A stretch of DNA of 26,147 bases from JAAYCI01 sp964550985 (lineage in GTDB: Bacteria > Bacillota > Clostridia > Oscillospirales > Ruminococcaceae): NCBI GenBank assembly GCA_964550985.1, contig CAZKBM010000047.1:1-26147 (forward strand). The letters run 5' to 3'. The notes under the pieces were generated by a model. That model was not told the origin of the DNA. It did not search any database and was given only the letters and a program-made list of their open reading frames with translations. Positions 13,703 through 20,948 of this stretch are shown piece after piece. The stretch's first letter is position 1. Each line of letters starts with the position of its first letter. The translations under genes and the position numbers were made by a program.

Positions 13703-15874
13703 CTAAAACTCGTACCATCGTATCTCATTGGCCGCAAGGCTTAGGGCAAAACCCTCGCCACTTGCGGTGTACACCGTAGTGTTTTGGGGCTGGTAGGTAT
13801 TGTTTACGGCGCAGTAGCGGCGGCTGCCTGGGTAGGCGTGTACCTCCACATTCGGGTTTTGGCTAAACCAGCGGTGCAGTTCCCCCTCGGCATGGCAGGC
13901 CCATAAAATGGCGCGGTGCAGCAAACGGCAGTTTTGGGCGCTGTAGGGCAGGCCGCTGATGTATACCCCCCGCCCTTTGCCAAACTCGTTCACAGCCATC
14001 TGCACCTCTTGTTCGCGCTGTACCAAAACCTCTGCGCCCTCTAAGGCGTAGAGGCTTTTTTTGCCCTCGCCAAAATCGGGCTCGCCCTCACAGTCGGCCA
14101 GGATGAAATGCCCCTCGCGTTGCTGCCAGTTGTACTTATCGTAACCCAGGGTGAAGCCCGTCTCCTTTTCTACCCCCAGCACCTGCGCCAGCTGCAAATA
14201 CTTGCCCTCAAACTGGTGGCCGCTGGGCTCGCCCACGCCAATTAGGCCCCCGCCGCCGTATACAAAGCCGCGCAAAAGGGCAGATATTTCGGCGTCTTCC
14301 CACTCGGCCCCGCCGGTATGGGCCGTGTCCCCGTCGCCAATATTCAGTATGAGGTCAATGCCTTCCAGCAGACCTGGGTTTTGCCGCAGGTCGTCAAAGC
14401 TGATGAAGCGCACGTCAAAAGGCGCGCCGCTCAGGGCCTCGATTACCCCGGCATAGCTGTAGTTTTGTTTTTTGTATAGCGCGTGGTGCACCATATGGCA
14501 GCCCCAGGCACGCATTTTGCCCCAGCAGTTTAACACGGCCACCGTTTTTGCACAGTGGGGCGCGGCGTTTTGGATATTGTCGTATAACTCTCGGAACTCG
14601 TTACAAACGCTTTCCACATATTCAATAAACGCCGGGAACTGGCAGGCCAGCTTCAGGTAGCCGCCATACCCAATGCGGCTGATGGGTTTGCGCAAAATGG
14701 CCCGGCGGGCCGTCACCCAGTTCTCCTTCGCCTCGCGCACGGGGTCTCCCCCCTCGTAAAAGGTATCTGGGAAAAAGTAGGGCAAAAAACGCCCCTCGGT
14801 GTAACGCACCCCCTCAATCTCACTGATGAGGCGCAGGGTGCTGCCGTTGCCTACACTGCCCACCACGGCGTCCAGCCCAATGGTTTTAAACTCCTCCATA
14901 AAGGGCTCAGTACCTATGAAATGGTCGCCCAAAAACATCATGGCCTCTTTGCCGTACTCGTGGCAAATGTCCACAAATTCGCGCGCAAGGCGGGCCACCT
15001 CCCGCCGCTGAAAAGCCATAAAATCTTTGTACTGGGGGCTGGGCACCCGGTACTGGTTATTGTAATAGCCCGCATCCACAATATATTCGGGCCTAAAGGG
15101 GTAGCCTACCTCTTTTTCAAACTGCTGCAAAATGTAGGGCGATACCGAGGCCGAATATCCGTACCAATCCACATAACTCTCGCGGTCCTGTTCGTCAAAC
15201 ACCATGGTGAACTGGTGAAAAAAGGTGGTGAAACGCACCACATCCACATGGGGATGCTCTTCTAAAAAACGGCGCAGCCGCTGTTTTGAGTATTCACGCG
15301 TTTTGGGCTGGCGCACGTCGAAGGTGATTTGATGCTCGAAATTTTGCCAACTATTGGTTACGGCGTTGTACATATGTACGGGGTCCCATATCAGGTAGGC
15401 CAAAAAACTGACGGTGTACTGGTTGAAAGGCCGAGCAGCTTCCAGCACCACCTCCTCGGCCTCGGCGTCAAAACGCCAGCTTTCGGGGGGCACCACCTCG
15501 CCGGTGCTGCGGTTGATACACTCCCACCAGCGTTTACTATCATCGCGGGTGTTTACGGCCATCAACTCTTTGGAAACGCCCTTTAACAGGGGAATGCGGA
15601 GTTTTGGCCCCGTGGCCGTGTAAAACTTTGTCATGAGGTAGCACTGCTGCACCTCATCCGGGTTTTGCCTGGCCCAGGCGTTATCTTTGCGGGTGGTGTA
15701 GTAGGTGGAGTACACCTTCACGCCCCGGAGGCCCTTGAGGCCCTCGGGGTAATCGGTGCCGTCGCAGTCGCGTATAGCGTCGGCCCCCCAGCGTTTTAGC
15801 AGTTCCAGTGTTTCGGGCACCACATCCAAATCGGTGGGTATGGTTACGCGGCCTTGCTTTTTTTCCTGTTCCAT
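13703..15874 (-). CDS. GH112 beta-galactoside phosphorylase (galacto-N-biose/lacto-N-biose type)
   Basis: A 723-residue cytoplasmic enzyme of glycoside hydrolase family 112. These enzymes split beta-1,3-galactosyl-N-acetylhexosamines (galacto-N-biose from mucin, lacto-N-biose from milk glycans), or galactosyl-beta-1,4-rhamnose in some members, with phosphate to give alpha-galactose 1-phosphate. The N-terminal signature GRVTIPTD...LKRWGADAIRDCDGTDYPE (about 8-44) is typical. Asp317 in FLGDHFIGTEP matches the general acid (Asp313) of the Bifidobacterium enzyme. The C-terminal parts are the Rossmann-like and beta-sandwich domains. Length fits (about 720-750). GGGAGG before the ATG at 15874 supports the start. 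It is last in an ABC-importer operon. The three substrate classes cannot be separated by eye; the ABC importer with no nearby rhamnose genes slightly favours GNB/LNB. Confidence 0.9.
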   Translation of the reverse strand: MEQEKKQGRVTIPTDLDVVPETLELLKRWGADAIRDCDGTDYPEGLKGLRGVKVYSTYYTTRKDNAWARQNPDEVQQCYLMTKFYTATGPKLRIPLLKGVSKELMAVNTRDDSKRWWECINRSTGEVVPPESWRFDAEAEEVVLEAARPFNQYTVSFLAYLIWDPVHMYNAVTNSWQNFEHQITFDVRQPKTREYSKQRLRRFLEEHPHVDVVRFTTFFHQFTMVFDEQDRESYVDWYGYSASVSPYILQQFEKEVGYPFRPEYIVDAGYYNNQYRVPSPQYKDFMAFQRREVARLAREFVDICHEYGKEAMMFLGDHFIGTEPFMEEFKTIGLDAVVGSVGNGSTLRLISEIEGVRYTEGRFLPYFFPDTFYEGGDPVREAKENWVTARRAILRKPISRIGYGGYLKLACQFPAFIEYVESVCNEFRELYDNIQNAAPHCAKTVAVLNCWGKMRAWGCHMVHHALYKKQNYSYAGVIEALSGAPFDVRFISFDDLRQNPGLLEGIDLILNIGDGDTAHTGGAEWEDAEISALLRGFVYGGGGLIGVGEPSGHQFEGKYLQLAQVLGVEKETGFTLGYDKYNWQQREGHFILADCEGEPDFGEGKKSLYALEGAEVLVQREQEVQMAVNEFGKGRGVYISGLPYSAQNCRLLHRAILWACHAEGELHRWFSQNPNVEVHAYPGSRRYCAVNNTYQPQNTTVYTASGEGFALSLAANEIRWYEF

Positions 15875-15933
15875 GGTTATCCTCCCGCCATCTTTACCGG
15901 TGTTTTGCTTTGCTGTAATACTGTTTTGGGTAC

Positions 15934-15965
15934 AAAAATGGCAGGCAGCCCCCGGCGTGCCTGCC
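15934..15965 (-). terminator. Hairpin terminator/attenuator before the GH112 gene
   Basis: GGCAGGCA (15940-15947) pairs with TGCCTGCC (15958-15965). Read on the minus strand it ends in ATTTTTG. It lies between permease 2 and the phosphorylase gene, with no evident promoter after it, so read-through probably sets a lower enzyme level. Confidence 0.65.
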
Positions 15966-16002
15966 GTTTTGCTGTGGGTTACATTGGGTAAATAAGCGTA
16001 GT

Positions 16003-16872
16003 TTAGCCCTTAATGGCCCCGCCGGTAACACCGGCAATAATTCTATCTGAAAGGAAGATGTACAAAACCAGGGTAGGTGCAAACACAATAATCACCGCGG
16101 CGAACAGGCCGCCATAATCGTTTGTGTACTGCATACCCTTTACCATGTTGTACAGCCCCACCGCGATGGGGCGCACATTTTGTTTGGAGGCAAACAGCAT
16201 GGACATGAAGAACTCGTTCCAAATGGTGATGAAGTTGAACACCGTAACGGTGATGATGCCCGGCTGGGCCAGGGGCATCATGATGCGCCAGAAGTTTTTG
16301 ATGGGGCCGCAGCCATCGATGGAGGCGGCCTCTTCAAAGGTGAAGGAGAGGTTTTTGAAAAACGAGAGCAGAAAGAAGATGGTGAAGGGCACGTTCATGG
16401 CGATGTACAAAAAGATGATGAGCCCGCGTGTGTTGGTAAGTTTCAGCGCTGTAACTATAGAAAACAGCGGCATTACAATTAGAATAACCGGCACCCCCAG
16501 CGCCGAGGCAAACAGGTTTTGCAAAAACATATTGCCACGGAAGCGGAACCGCGAAAGCGCATAGGCCGCCGGGGAGGCGATGACGACGATGAGGCTGCAA
16601 GAGACCACGGTGTACAAAAGGGAGTTGAGGAAAAAGATGTTGACCTTTTGGCTGCTCCAGGCGTTTACGTAGTTTTCAAAATGGAAGCCGGTTTCAAAGG
16701 CAAACAGCTTGCCCGTGGTAATTTCGCTGGTGGTGGAAAGGGAGGCCAGCACCACCCAGCCCACCAGCAGCACGGTAAACACCAGCCACAAAATACACAG
16801 CAGATAGCCCGGCAACAGGGGCAATTCTTTTTTAGGGTTCAGCTTTTCGCGAATCACTTTTTCTTTTGCCAT
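16003..16872 (-). CDS. Carbohydrate ABC transporter permease (MalG type)
   Basis: A 289-residue inner-membrane permease with six predicted spans. The cytoplasmic EAA loop EAASIDGCGP (181-190) contacts the shared ATPase. It belongs to the CUT1 family that imports di- and oligosaccharides. The start is ATG at 16872 (MAKEK), with AAGGGGGTGG just upstream; an in-frame GTG at 16881 would add three residues and overlap that site. It follows permease 1 by 13 bases and is surely cotranscribed. No ATPase gene is present, which is normal for CUT1 systems served by a shared MsmK-type ATPase encoded elsewhere. It very likely carries the substrate of the GH112 enzyme. Confidence 0.92.
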   Translation of the reverse strand: MAKEKVIREKLNPKKELPLLPGYLLCILWLVFTVLLVGWVVLASLSTTSEITTGKLFAFETGFHFENYVNAWSSQKVNIFFLNSLLYTVVSCSLIVVIASPAAYALSRFRFRGNMFLQNLFASALGVPVILIVMPLFSIVTALKLTNTRGLIIFLYIAMNVPFTIFFLLSFFKNLSFTFEEAASIDGCGPIKNFWRIMMPLAQPGIITVTVFNFITIWNEFFMSMLFASKQNVRPIAVGLYNMVKGMQYTNDYGGLFAAVIIVFAPTLVLYIFLSDRIIAGVTGGAIKG

Positions 16873-16885
16873 TCTTCCCACCCCC

Positions 16886-17824
16886 TTACAGTTCTACATC
16901 GTCGTTTTTAACGATGAAGTTTGTGAGGCCAAACACCGCCACCACAATGATGGCCATCATAACGCCTATGGCCGCGCCAATGCCCGATTCGCGCACGGCC
17001 TGGGTGGCGTTTGAGGCGCCAAACACCAGTTCGTACATGTAGTTTAGCGGCATTACCGTTTGGTAGGAGAGGTTCACGGGGTCAAACACCTGGCCCCAGA
17101 TGAAGAAGCCTACGCTGCTTACCGTCCACATCACCAAATTGGTGCGGATGGCCCCGCGCAGCAGCGGCAGGGTGATGAACCAGAATTTTTGGAACACGTT
17201 GGCCCCATCGATGGTGGCGGCCTCATAATAATCGGCCCCAATGCGGTCTATCCCGCTCATAAAAATAAGCATATGATAGCCCACCATGCCAAAGCTATAG
17301 GCCATCAGCATTCCCCAAAATTTGTATTCGGGGGCCGTCCACATCACGTCGCTGCCGCCAAACAGCCGCAAAATGCTGTTTAACAGGCCGTAACTTTCCT
17401 TACTAAGGGCAAAGTACAGCCACATGGTGCCCATGGCCACGGCCGACACCAAATTTGGCAGGTAGATGATGCTGCGAAAGAACTTTTTGCCCCGCACCCC
17501 GCTGGTTAAAATAACGGCGTACAACAGCGCGGGCAGCATAACAATAATACCGCCCACCAGCCACAGCTTGCCCAGGTTTGACATGGCCGCGCGGAACATG
17601 GGGTCTGTAAAAGCGCGGGTATAGTTGGCAATGCCGTTAAAACTCCAGGTGGAGATGGGGTCTGTTACCCCTTCCACCCGGAAAAAGCTCATGACAACCG
17701 TGCGCACAACCGGATAGAGAAACACCACCAAAAACAAAAGCAGCGCCGGTGTTATAAACAACACCAACATGGTTCTGCGGTTCCCCTGCAGCGGGCTGCC
17801 TTTGGATTTCCCCGCCTGATTCAT
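16886..17824 (-). CDS. Carbohydrate ABC transporter permease (MalF type)
   Basis: A 312-residue membrane permease, partner of the MalG-type protein. Spans occur around 20-40, 85-107, 120-140, 170-190, 220-245 and 280-305. The EAA loop starts EAATIDGANV (201-210), with the conserved LP at 219-220. The start is ATG at 17824 (MNQAGKS), because AGGGGGAGGG stands about 8 bases before; the frame opens further upstream without a ribosome site. It lies 247 bases after the binding-protein gene, a gap filled with strong hairpins that probably lower permease expression relative to the binding protein. Confidence 0.92.
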   Translation of the reverse strand: MNQAGKSKGSPLQGNRRTMLVLFITPALLLFLVVFLYPVVRTVVMSFFRVEGVTDPISTWSFNGIANYTRAFTDPMFRAAMSNLGKLWLVGGIIVMLPALLYAVILTSGVRGKKFFRSIIYLPNLVSAVAMGTMWLYFALSKESYGLLNSILRLFGGSDVMWTAPEYKFWGMLMAYSFGMVGYHMLIFMSGIDRIGADYYEAATIDGANVFQKFWFITLPLLRGAIRTNLVMWTVSSVGFFIWGQVFDPVNLSYQTVMPLNYMYELVFGASNATQAVRESGIGAAIGVMMAIIVVAVFGLTNFIVKNDDVEL

Positions 17825-17936
17825 ATACACACCCTCCCCCTTCAAAATTGCTTATCCTTTTGTATACGGCGGCAATTGTGCCGCCTGCCGCCGTTTTTGG
17901 CCGTTTGCCCCAGCCTGCATTTGGGCTAGTTGCCCC

Positions 17937-18057
17937 GCCCAGGTGGTGTTGGCCCCCTGGGCTGTGCCGCCTGCCCAATGGGGCCAAGGGCCGCTCATGC
18001 GCGGCCCTTGGCCATAAATAGATATTGGGCGGCGGCAGCAAACTGCCGCCGCCCAAT
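17937..18057 (-). terminator. Three tandem hairpins between binding protein and permease genes
   Basis: In order of transcription (minus strand): a 15-bp perfect stem ATTGGGCGGCGGCAG (18024-18038) with 18043-18057 and a 4-base loop; a 13-bp perfect stem GGCCAAGGGCCGC (17982-17994) with 18001-18013; and GCCCAGG (17937-17943) with 17956-17962. Only short T tracts follow. Such structures after a binding-protein gene usually stabilise its mRNA or partly terminate, giving more binding protein than permease. Confidence 0.65.
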
Positions 18058-18070
18058 GTTTGGTGACGTG

Positions 18071-19402
18071 TTAAGCAGAAGTGGAGGCCTGGGTGCCGGC
18101 AAAGGCATCGGCAAAGCCTTGGGCGTCCAGGCTGCCGCCAATCATCTTGGCCAGGTTTTCTTTAATGGAGGCGTTCACATTCGCGTCATTCTCCATATCC
18201 ACGGCCCAGGAAAGGCGGTTTGTGGTGTTATCCAAAACGGCTTTGGCATCGGTTAAGGCCTCGGGCCAGGTGGCATCGTTGGCCATGGGCACGCCAATGG
18301 TCTCGTCGGCCAATTTCTGGTCCCACTCGCCGCTGGTCAAATACTCAATTAGCGCAAAGGCGGCGCCGGGGTACTGGGTGTCTTTGTTGATGGCAAAACT
18401 CTGCGCACCATACTGGTTGCTCTCTGCACCATCGCCGCCCTCGGCAATGTTGGGCAGGGCAAAGGTGCCCCACATGAAACCTTCGGGCGTTTGATTCTTA
18501 ATTTCGTTGGGCAGCCAGGTGCCGTTCAGGTACATGGCAACCGAGCCATCGGCGATGTTGTTCTGCCCGGCGGGCCATACGTTACCGGCGGCGCGGGGGT
18601 CGATATAGCCTTTGTCGGTCAGTTCCTGAATGGCCTTGGCGGTCTCCAGCACGGCGGCGTTGCTAAAATCGCCCGCGGCAACAGCCTTGGTGGTGTCAAA
18701 CCCGGCCACACGGTCCATCATATAGCCAAAGAAAGCGGCCATGTAGGCGTCGTCAATCGTCAGGGGGATGTAACCGGCGCCTTTTAAGGCTTCACAGGCG
18801 GCCAAAAACTCTTCCCAGGTGGTGGGAACGGCTTTGATGCCCGCTTTGTCAAAAGCTTCTTTGTTGTACATCATCAGGAAGGTGGAGGGCTGGTAGGGAA
18901 CGCTTTTCAGGCTGCCGCCGCCCAGCTCTTTGGCCAGGTTAATTAGCGTTTCGTTCTGCGCGCCACTCAGGGCAGAGGCGTCGTACATATCCTGGATATC
19001 CAGCAGATAGTTGCCCCAGGTTACATTTACGCGCTCTATGTCCTCGTCAAAAATATCAATGGTCTCGCCCGCATCCAGCGCGGGGGTAAGGGTTTTACGG
19101 GTGTCGCGCCCGCCTGCCCAGTTAATCTCTACGGGAACACCGGTCTCATCGCTAAAGGCCTGCACGGCCTCGGCCAGCACAACGCCCTGGGGCTCGGTTT
19201 CTGCCCACATGGGCCAGTACACCAGTTTGGCGCCGTCTTCAATGCCGGTTGCGGCAGCGGGCGCCGCGCTGGTGCTGGCGCTTGCCGCCGCCTTGGAGCC
19301 CGACGCCGACGCCGCAGGAGAGGCGGACGAGGTGCTGCCCCCACAGGCGGCCAGCATACCAACCAGGGTGAGAGCCAACACTGCACTTAAAACTTTTTTC
19401 AT
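18071..19402 (-). CDS. ABC transporter sugar-binding lipoprotein
   Basis: A 443-residue extracellular solute-binding protein of the MalE-like type (family 1), anchored as a lipoprotein. Residues 1-19 are the signal peptide, with lipobox LAAC and lipid Cys20, followed by a Ser/Ala-rich linker (about 21-58). The mature part begins GAKLVYWPMWAETEP, and a typical LNGTWLPNEI hinge-region motif is present. The start is ATG at 19402 (MKKVLSA), after GAGGAGG; an upstream in-frame start at 19417 lacks such a site. It is first in the operon with two permeases and the GH112 phosphorylase, so galacto-N-biose/lacto-N-biose or a related galactoside is the expected ligand. A promoter lies about 150 bases upstream, and an AraC regulator is divergent. 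Confidence 0.93.
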   Translation of the reverse strand: MKKVLSAVLALTLVGMLAACGGSTSSASPAASASGSKAAASASTSAAPAAATGIEDGAKLVYWPMWAETEPQGVVLAEAVQAFSDETGVPVEINWAGGRDTRKTLTPALDAGETIDIFDEDIERVNVTWGNYLLDIQDMYDASALSGAQNETLINLAKELGGGSLKSVPYQPSTFLMMYNKEAFDKAGIKAVPTTWEEFLAACEALKGAGYIPLTIDDAYMAAFFGYMMDRVAGFDTTKAVAAGDFSNAAVLETAKAIQELTDKGYIDPRAAGNVWPAGQNNIADGSVAMYLNGTWLPNEIKNQTPEGFMWGTFALPNIAEGGDGAESNQYGAQSFAINKDTQYPGAAFALIEYLTSGEWDQKLADETIGVPMANDATWPEALTDAKAVLDNTTNRLSWAVDMENDANVNASIKENLAKMIGGSLDAQGFADAFAGTQASTSA

Positions 19403-19561
19403 ATTGTACCTCCTCATAAAAAATAAAATGCGTTACCTGTATGTAAAACCAAGCAACTTGTAAAAGGGCCTCTGCCATGCACGGCAAGCTGTTTGCCACA
19501 GGGTTAGATTTTGCCCGCTTCGGCCGCCACACTTGCGTCAATATGCCCTTGCTTGTCTCAA

Positions 19562-19589
19562 AGTATACCGCATTTCACATGGGAAGCAA
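19562..19589 (-). promoter_or_regulatory. Promoter of the sugar-import/GH112 operon
   Basis: On the minus strand TTGCTT (19589-19584) and TATACT (19567-19562) are separated by 16 bases. Transcription would start near 19555, giving a leader of about 150 bases before the binding-protein ATG. The TTGCTT -35 is weak, which fits an activator-dependent promoter. Confidence 0.6.
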
Positions 19590-19794
19590 GAGACTTCCTT
19601 GCTGCTTATTTTATATTTATTGCTTTTTTGTGCATAATAAATATTAAATTGAAATCAATTTGTCATTTTTAATGCATGTTTTATACAAAAAAACTTGAGA
19701 TTTTTTATACAGTGTTTTGGTCTGCTAAAATTGGTGTTAAAAATGAATTTGCGCACACACTTTAGCGCCTTACATTCTTTTTCTGCCCTTCCTC
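19590..19794. promoter_or_regulatory. AT-rich divergent control region with direct repeats
   Basis: This stretch is far more AT-rich than its surroundings. TTTTATACA occurs at 19679-19687 and again at 19703-19711, 24 bases apart on the same strand. AraC-type dimers bind direct repeats about two helix turns apart, so this is a candidate site for the divergent AraC gene product. It also holds several A/T tracts. No gene is seen. Confidence 0.35.
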
Positions 19795-19823
19795 TTGCGA
19801 TGAAGCCCCCTTAGCCTTATAAT
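19795..19823 (+). promoter_or_regulatory. Promoter of the AraC regulator gene
   Basis: TTGCGA (19795-19800), a 17-base spacer and TATAAT (19818-19823) give a good sigma-A promoter. It would start near 19830, about 86 bases before the proposed TTG start. Confidence 0.65.
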
Positions 19824-19915
19824 GGGGTAAGCCCAAATTTTATTAATATTGTTCTTTAATTCACCTTGCATAAATTGGCAAAGTGTGAATGGCGAACCAA
19901 AGAGGAGGCCGCCCC

Positions 19916-20758
19916 TTGAGTAACCGCCGTTTTGACCTGCGCAGGCAAGCCGAGGCCCTAGGCGATTCCCAGCTTTTGTATGTAACCACCTCCAGCTTTG
20001 ATACCGACTGGCACAGTACCCTGCACACCCACGCCTGTGCAGAGCTTTTTTACTGTGTGCGGGGCATTGGGGAATTTACCTTCCGGGAGGAATGCCAGGC
20101 CGTGGGCGGTGACGACATGGTGATTGTGAACGCGGGTGTGGAGCATACCGAGAACAGCAGCACCTCGAACCCGCTAGAGTATATTGTGCTGGGGGTAGAC
20201 GGTTTGGACTTCCAGTTTGGGGAGGAAAGCGGCACGCCCCACCGCATCATCAACTGCCGCAACATCCGGGGGGATATCCGGTTCTGCCTGGAACTGATGC
20301 TGCGGGAGGTGCAGACAAAAGAAGGCCAATATGAACAGGTTTGCCAGCACCTGTTGCAGGTGCTGTTCATCCACCTGATGCGCCACACAGCCCTAAACAT
20401 TAACGTTCTGCCCGGCCTTGGCGGCAGCCAGGAGTGCGCCGCCGTACGCCGCCATATAGAAGAGCGTTACTACGACGATTTAAGTTTGGATGTACTGGCC
20501 GAAATTGCCCATATAAACAAATATTACCTGGTACACGCCTTTCGCAAAGAGTATGGCATTACCCCCATAAACTACCTGATAGAACGGCGGATACGCGAAG
20601 GGAAATACCTTTTGGAAAACACAAATCACTCTCTGGCGCACATCTCGCAGATTTTGGGCTTTTCCTCCCCCAGCTATTTTTCGCAAAGTTTTAGGAAATT
20701 GGCGGGGCAAAGCCCCATGGAGTACCGCAAGGCCGCGCGAGGCCGCCTGGAGGTTTAG
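19916..20758 (+). CDS. AraC family transcriptional regulator of the glycan locus
   Basis: A regulator of about 280 residues. The N-terminal part is a cupin-type ligand domain (LHTHACAELFYCVRGIGEF near the start, then GDDMVIVNAGVEHTE). The C-terminal ~100 residues hold two helix-turn-helix units of the AraC type (LSLDVLAEIAHINKYYLVHAF, then SLAHISQILGFSSPSYFSQSF and PMEYRK). I prefer TTG at 19916 as start because AGAGGAGG (19900-19907) is placed exactly for it. The ATG at 19889 is in frame but has only a poor ribosome site and would add nine residues. It is divergent from the binding-protein operon, so it probably activates import and phosphorolysis when the sugar is present. A shared terminator follows. 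Confidence 0.9.
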   Translation: MSNRRFDLRRQAEALGDSQLLYVTTSSFDTDWHSTLHTHACAELFYCVRGIGEFTFREECQAVGGDDMVIVNAGVEHTENSSTSNPLEYIVLGVDGLDFQFGEESGTPHRIINCRNIRGDIRFCLELMLREVQTKEGQYEQVCQHLLQVLFIHLMRHTALNINVLPGLGGSQECAAVRRHIEERYYDDLSLDVLAEIAHINKYYLVHAFRKEYGITPINYLIERRIREGKYLLENTNHSLAHISQILGFSSPSYFSQSFRKLAGQSPMEYRKAARGRLEV

Positions 20759-20804
20759 GGTGGTATTGGCCCGCAAAGGGTGACACAGCTTTGCCGCAAG
20801 ACAC

Positions 20805-20849
20805 AAAAAAGCAGCCGTTTGCCCGAAATGGGGGCAGACGACTGCTTTT
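20805..20849. terminator. Bidirectional terminator
   Basis: AAAAGCAG (20807-20814) pairs with CTGCTTTT (20842-20849). Inside, CCGTTTGCCC pairs with GGGGCAGACG with small mismatches. A-run on the left and T-run on the right suit both the AraC gene (+) and the convergent DUF5107 gene (-). Confidence 0.8.
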
Positions 20850-20948
20850 ACGGGTGCAAAGGGGCGTGACGGGTTTCCAAGGGCCAAAAATGGCTCACCC
20901 GCGACGTAAACCCGGCCACCTGGGGCCAGGGGGGCTGCCCCTTACCAT

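Noticed and set aside
19403..19600. CcpA cre site in the sugar operon promoter
   Set aside because: No stretch matches the palindromic TGNAANCGNTNNCA pattern well enough.
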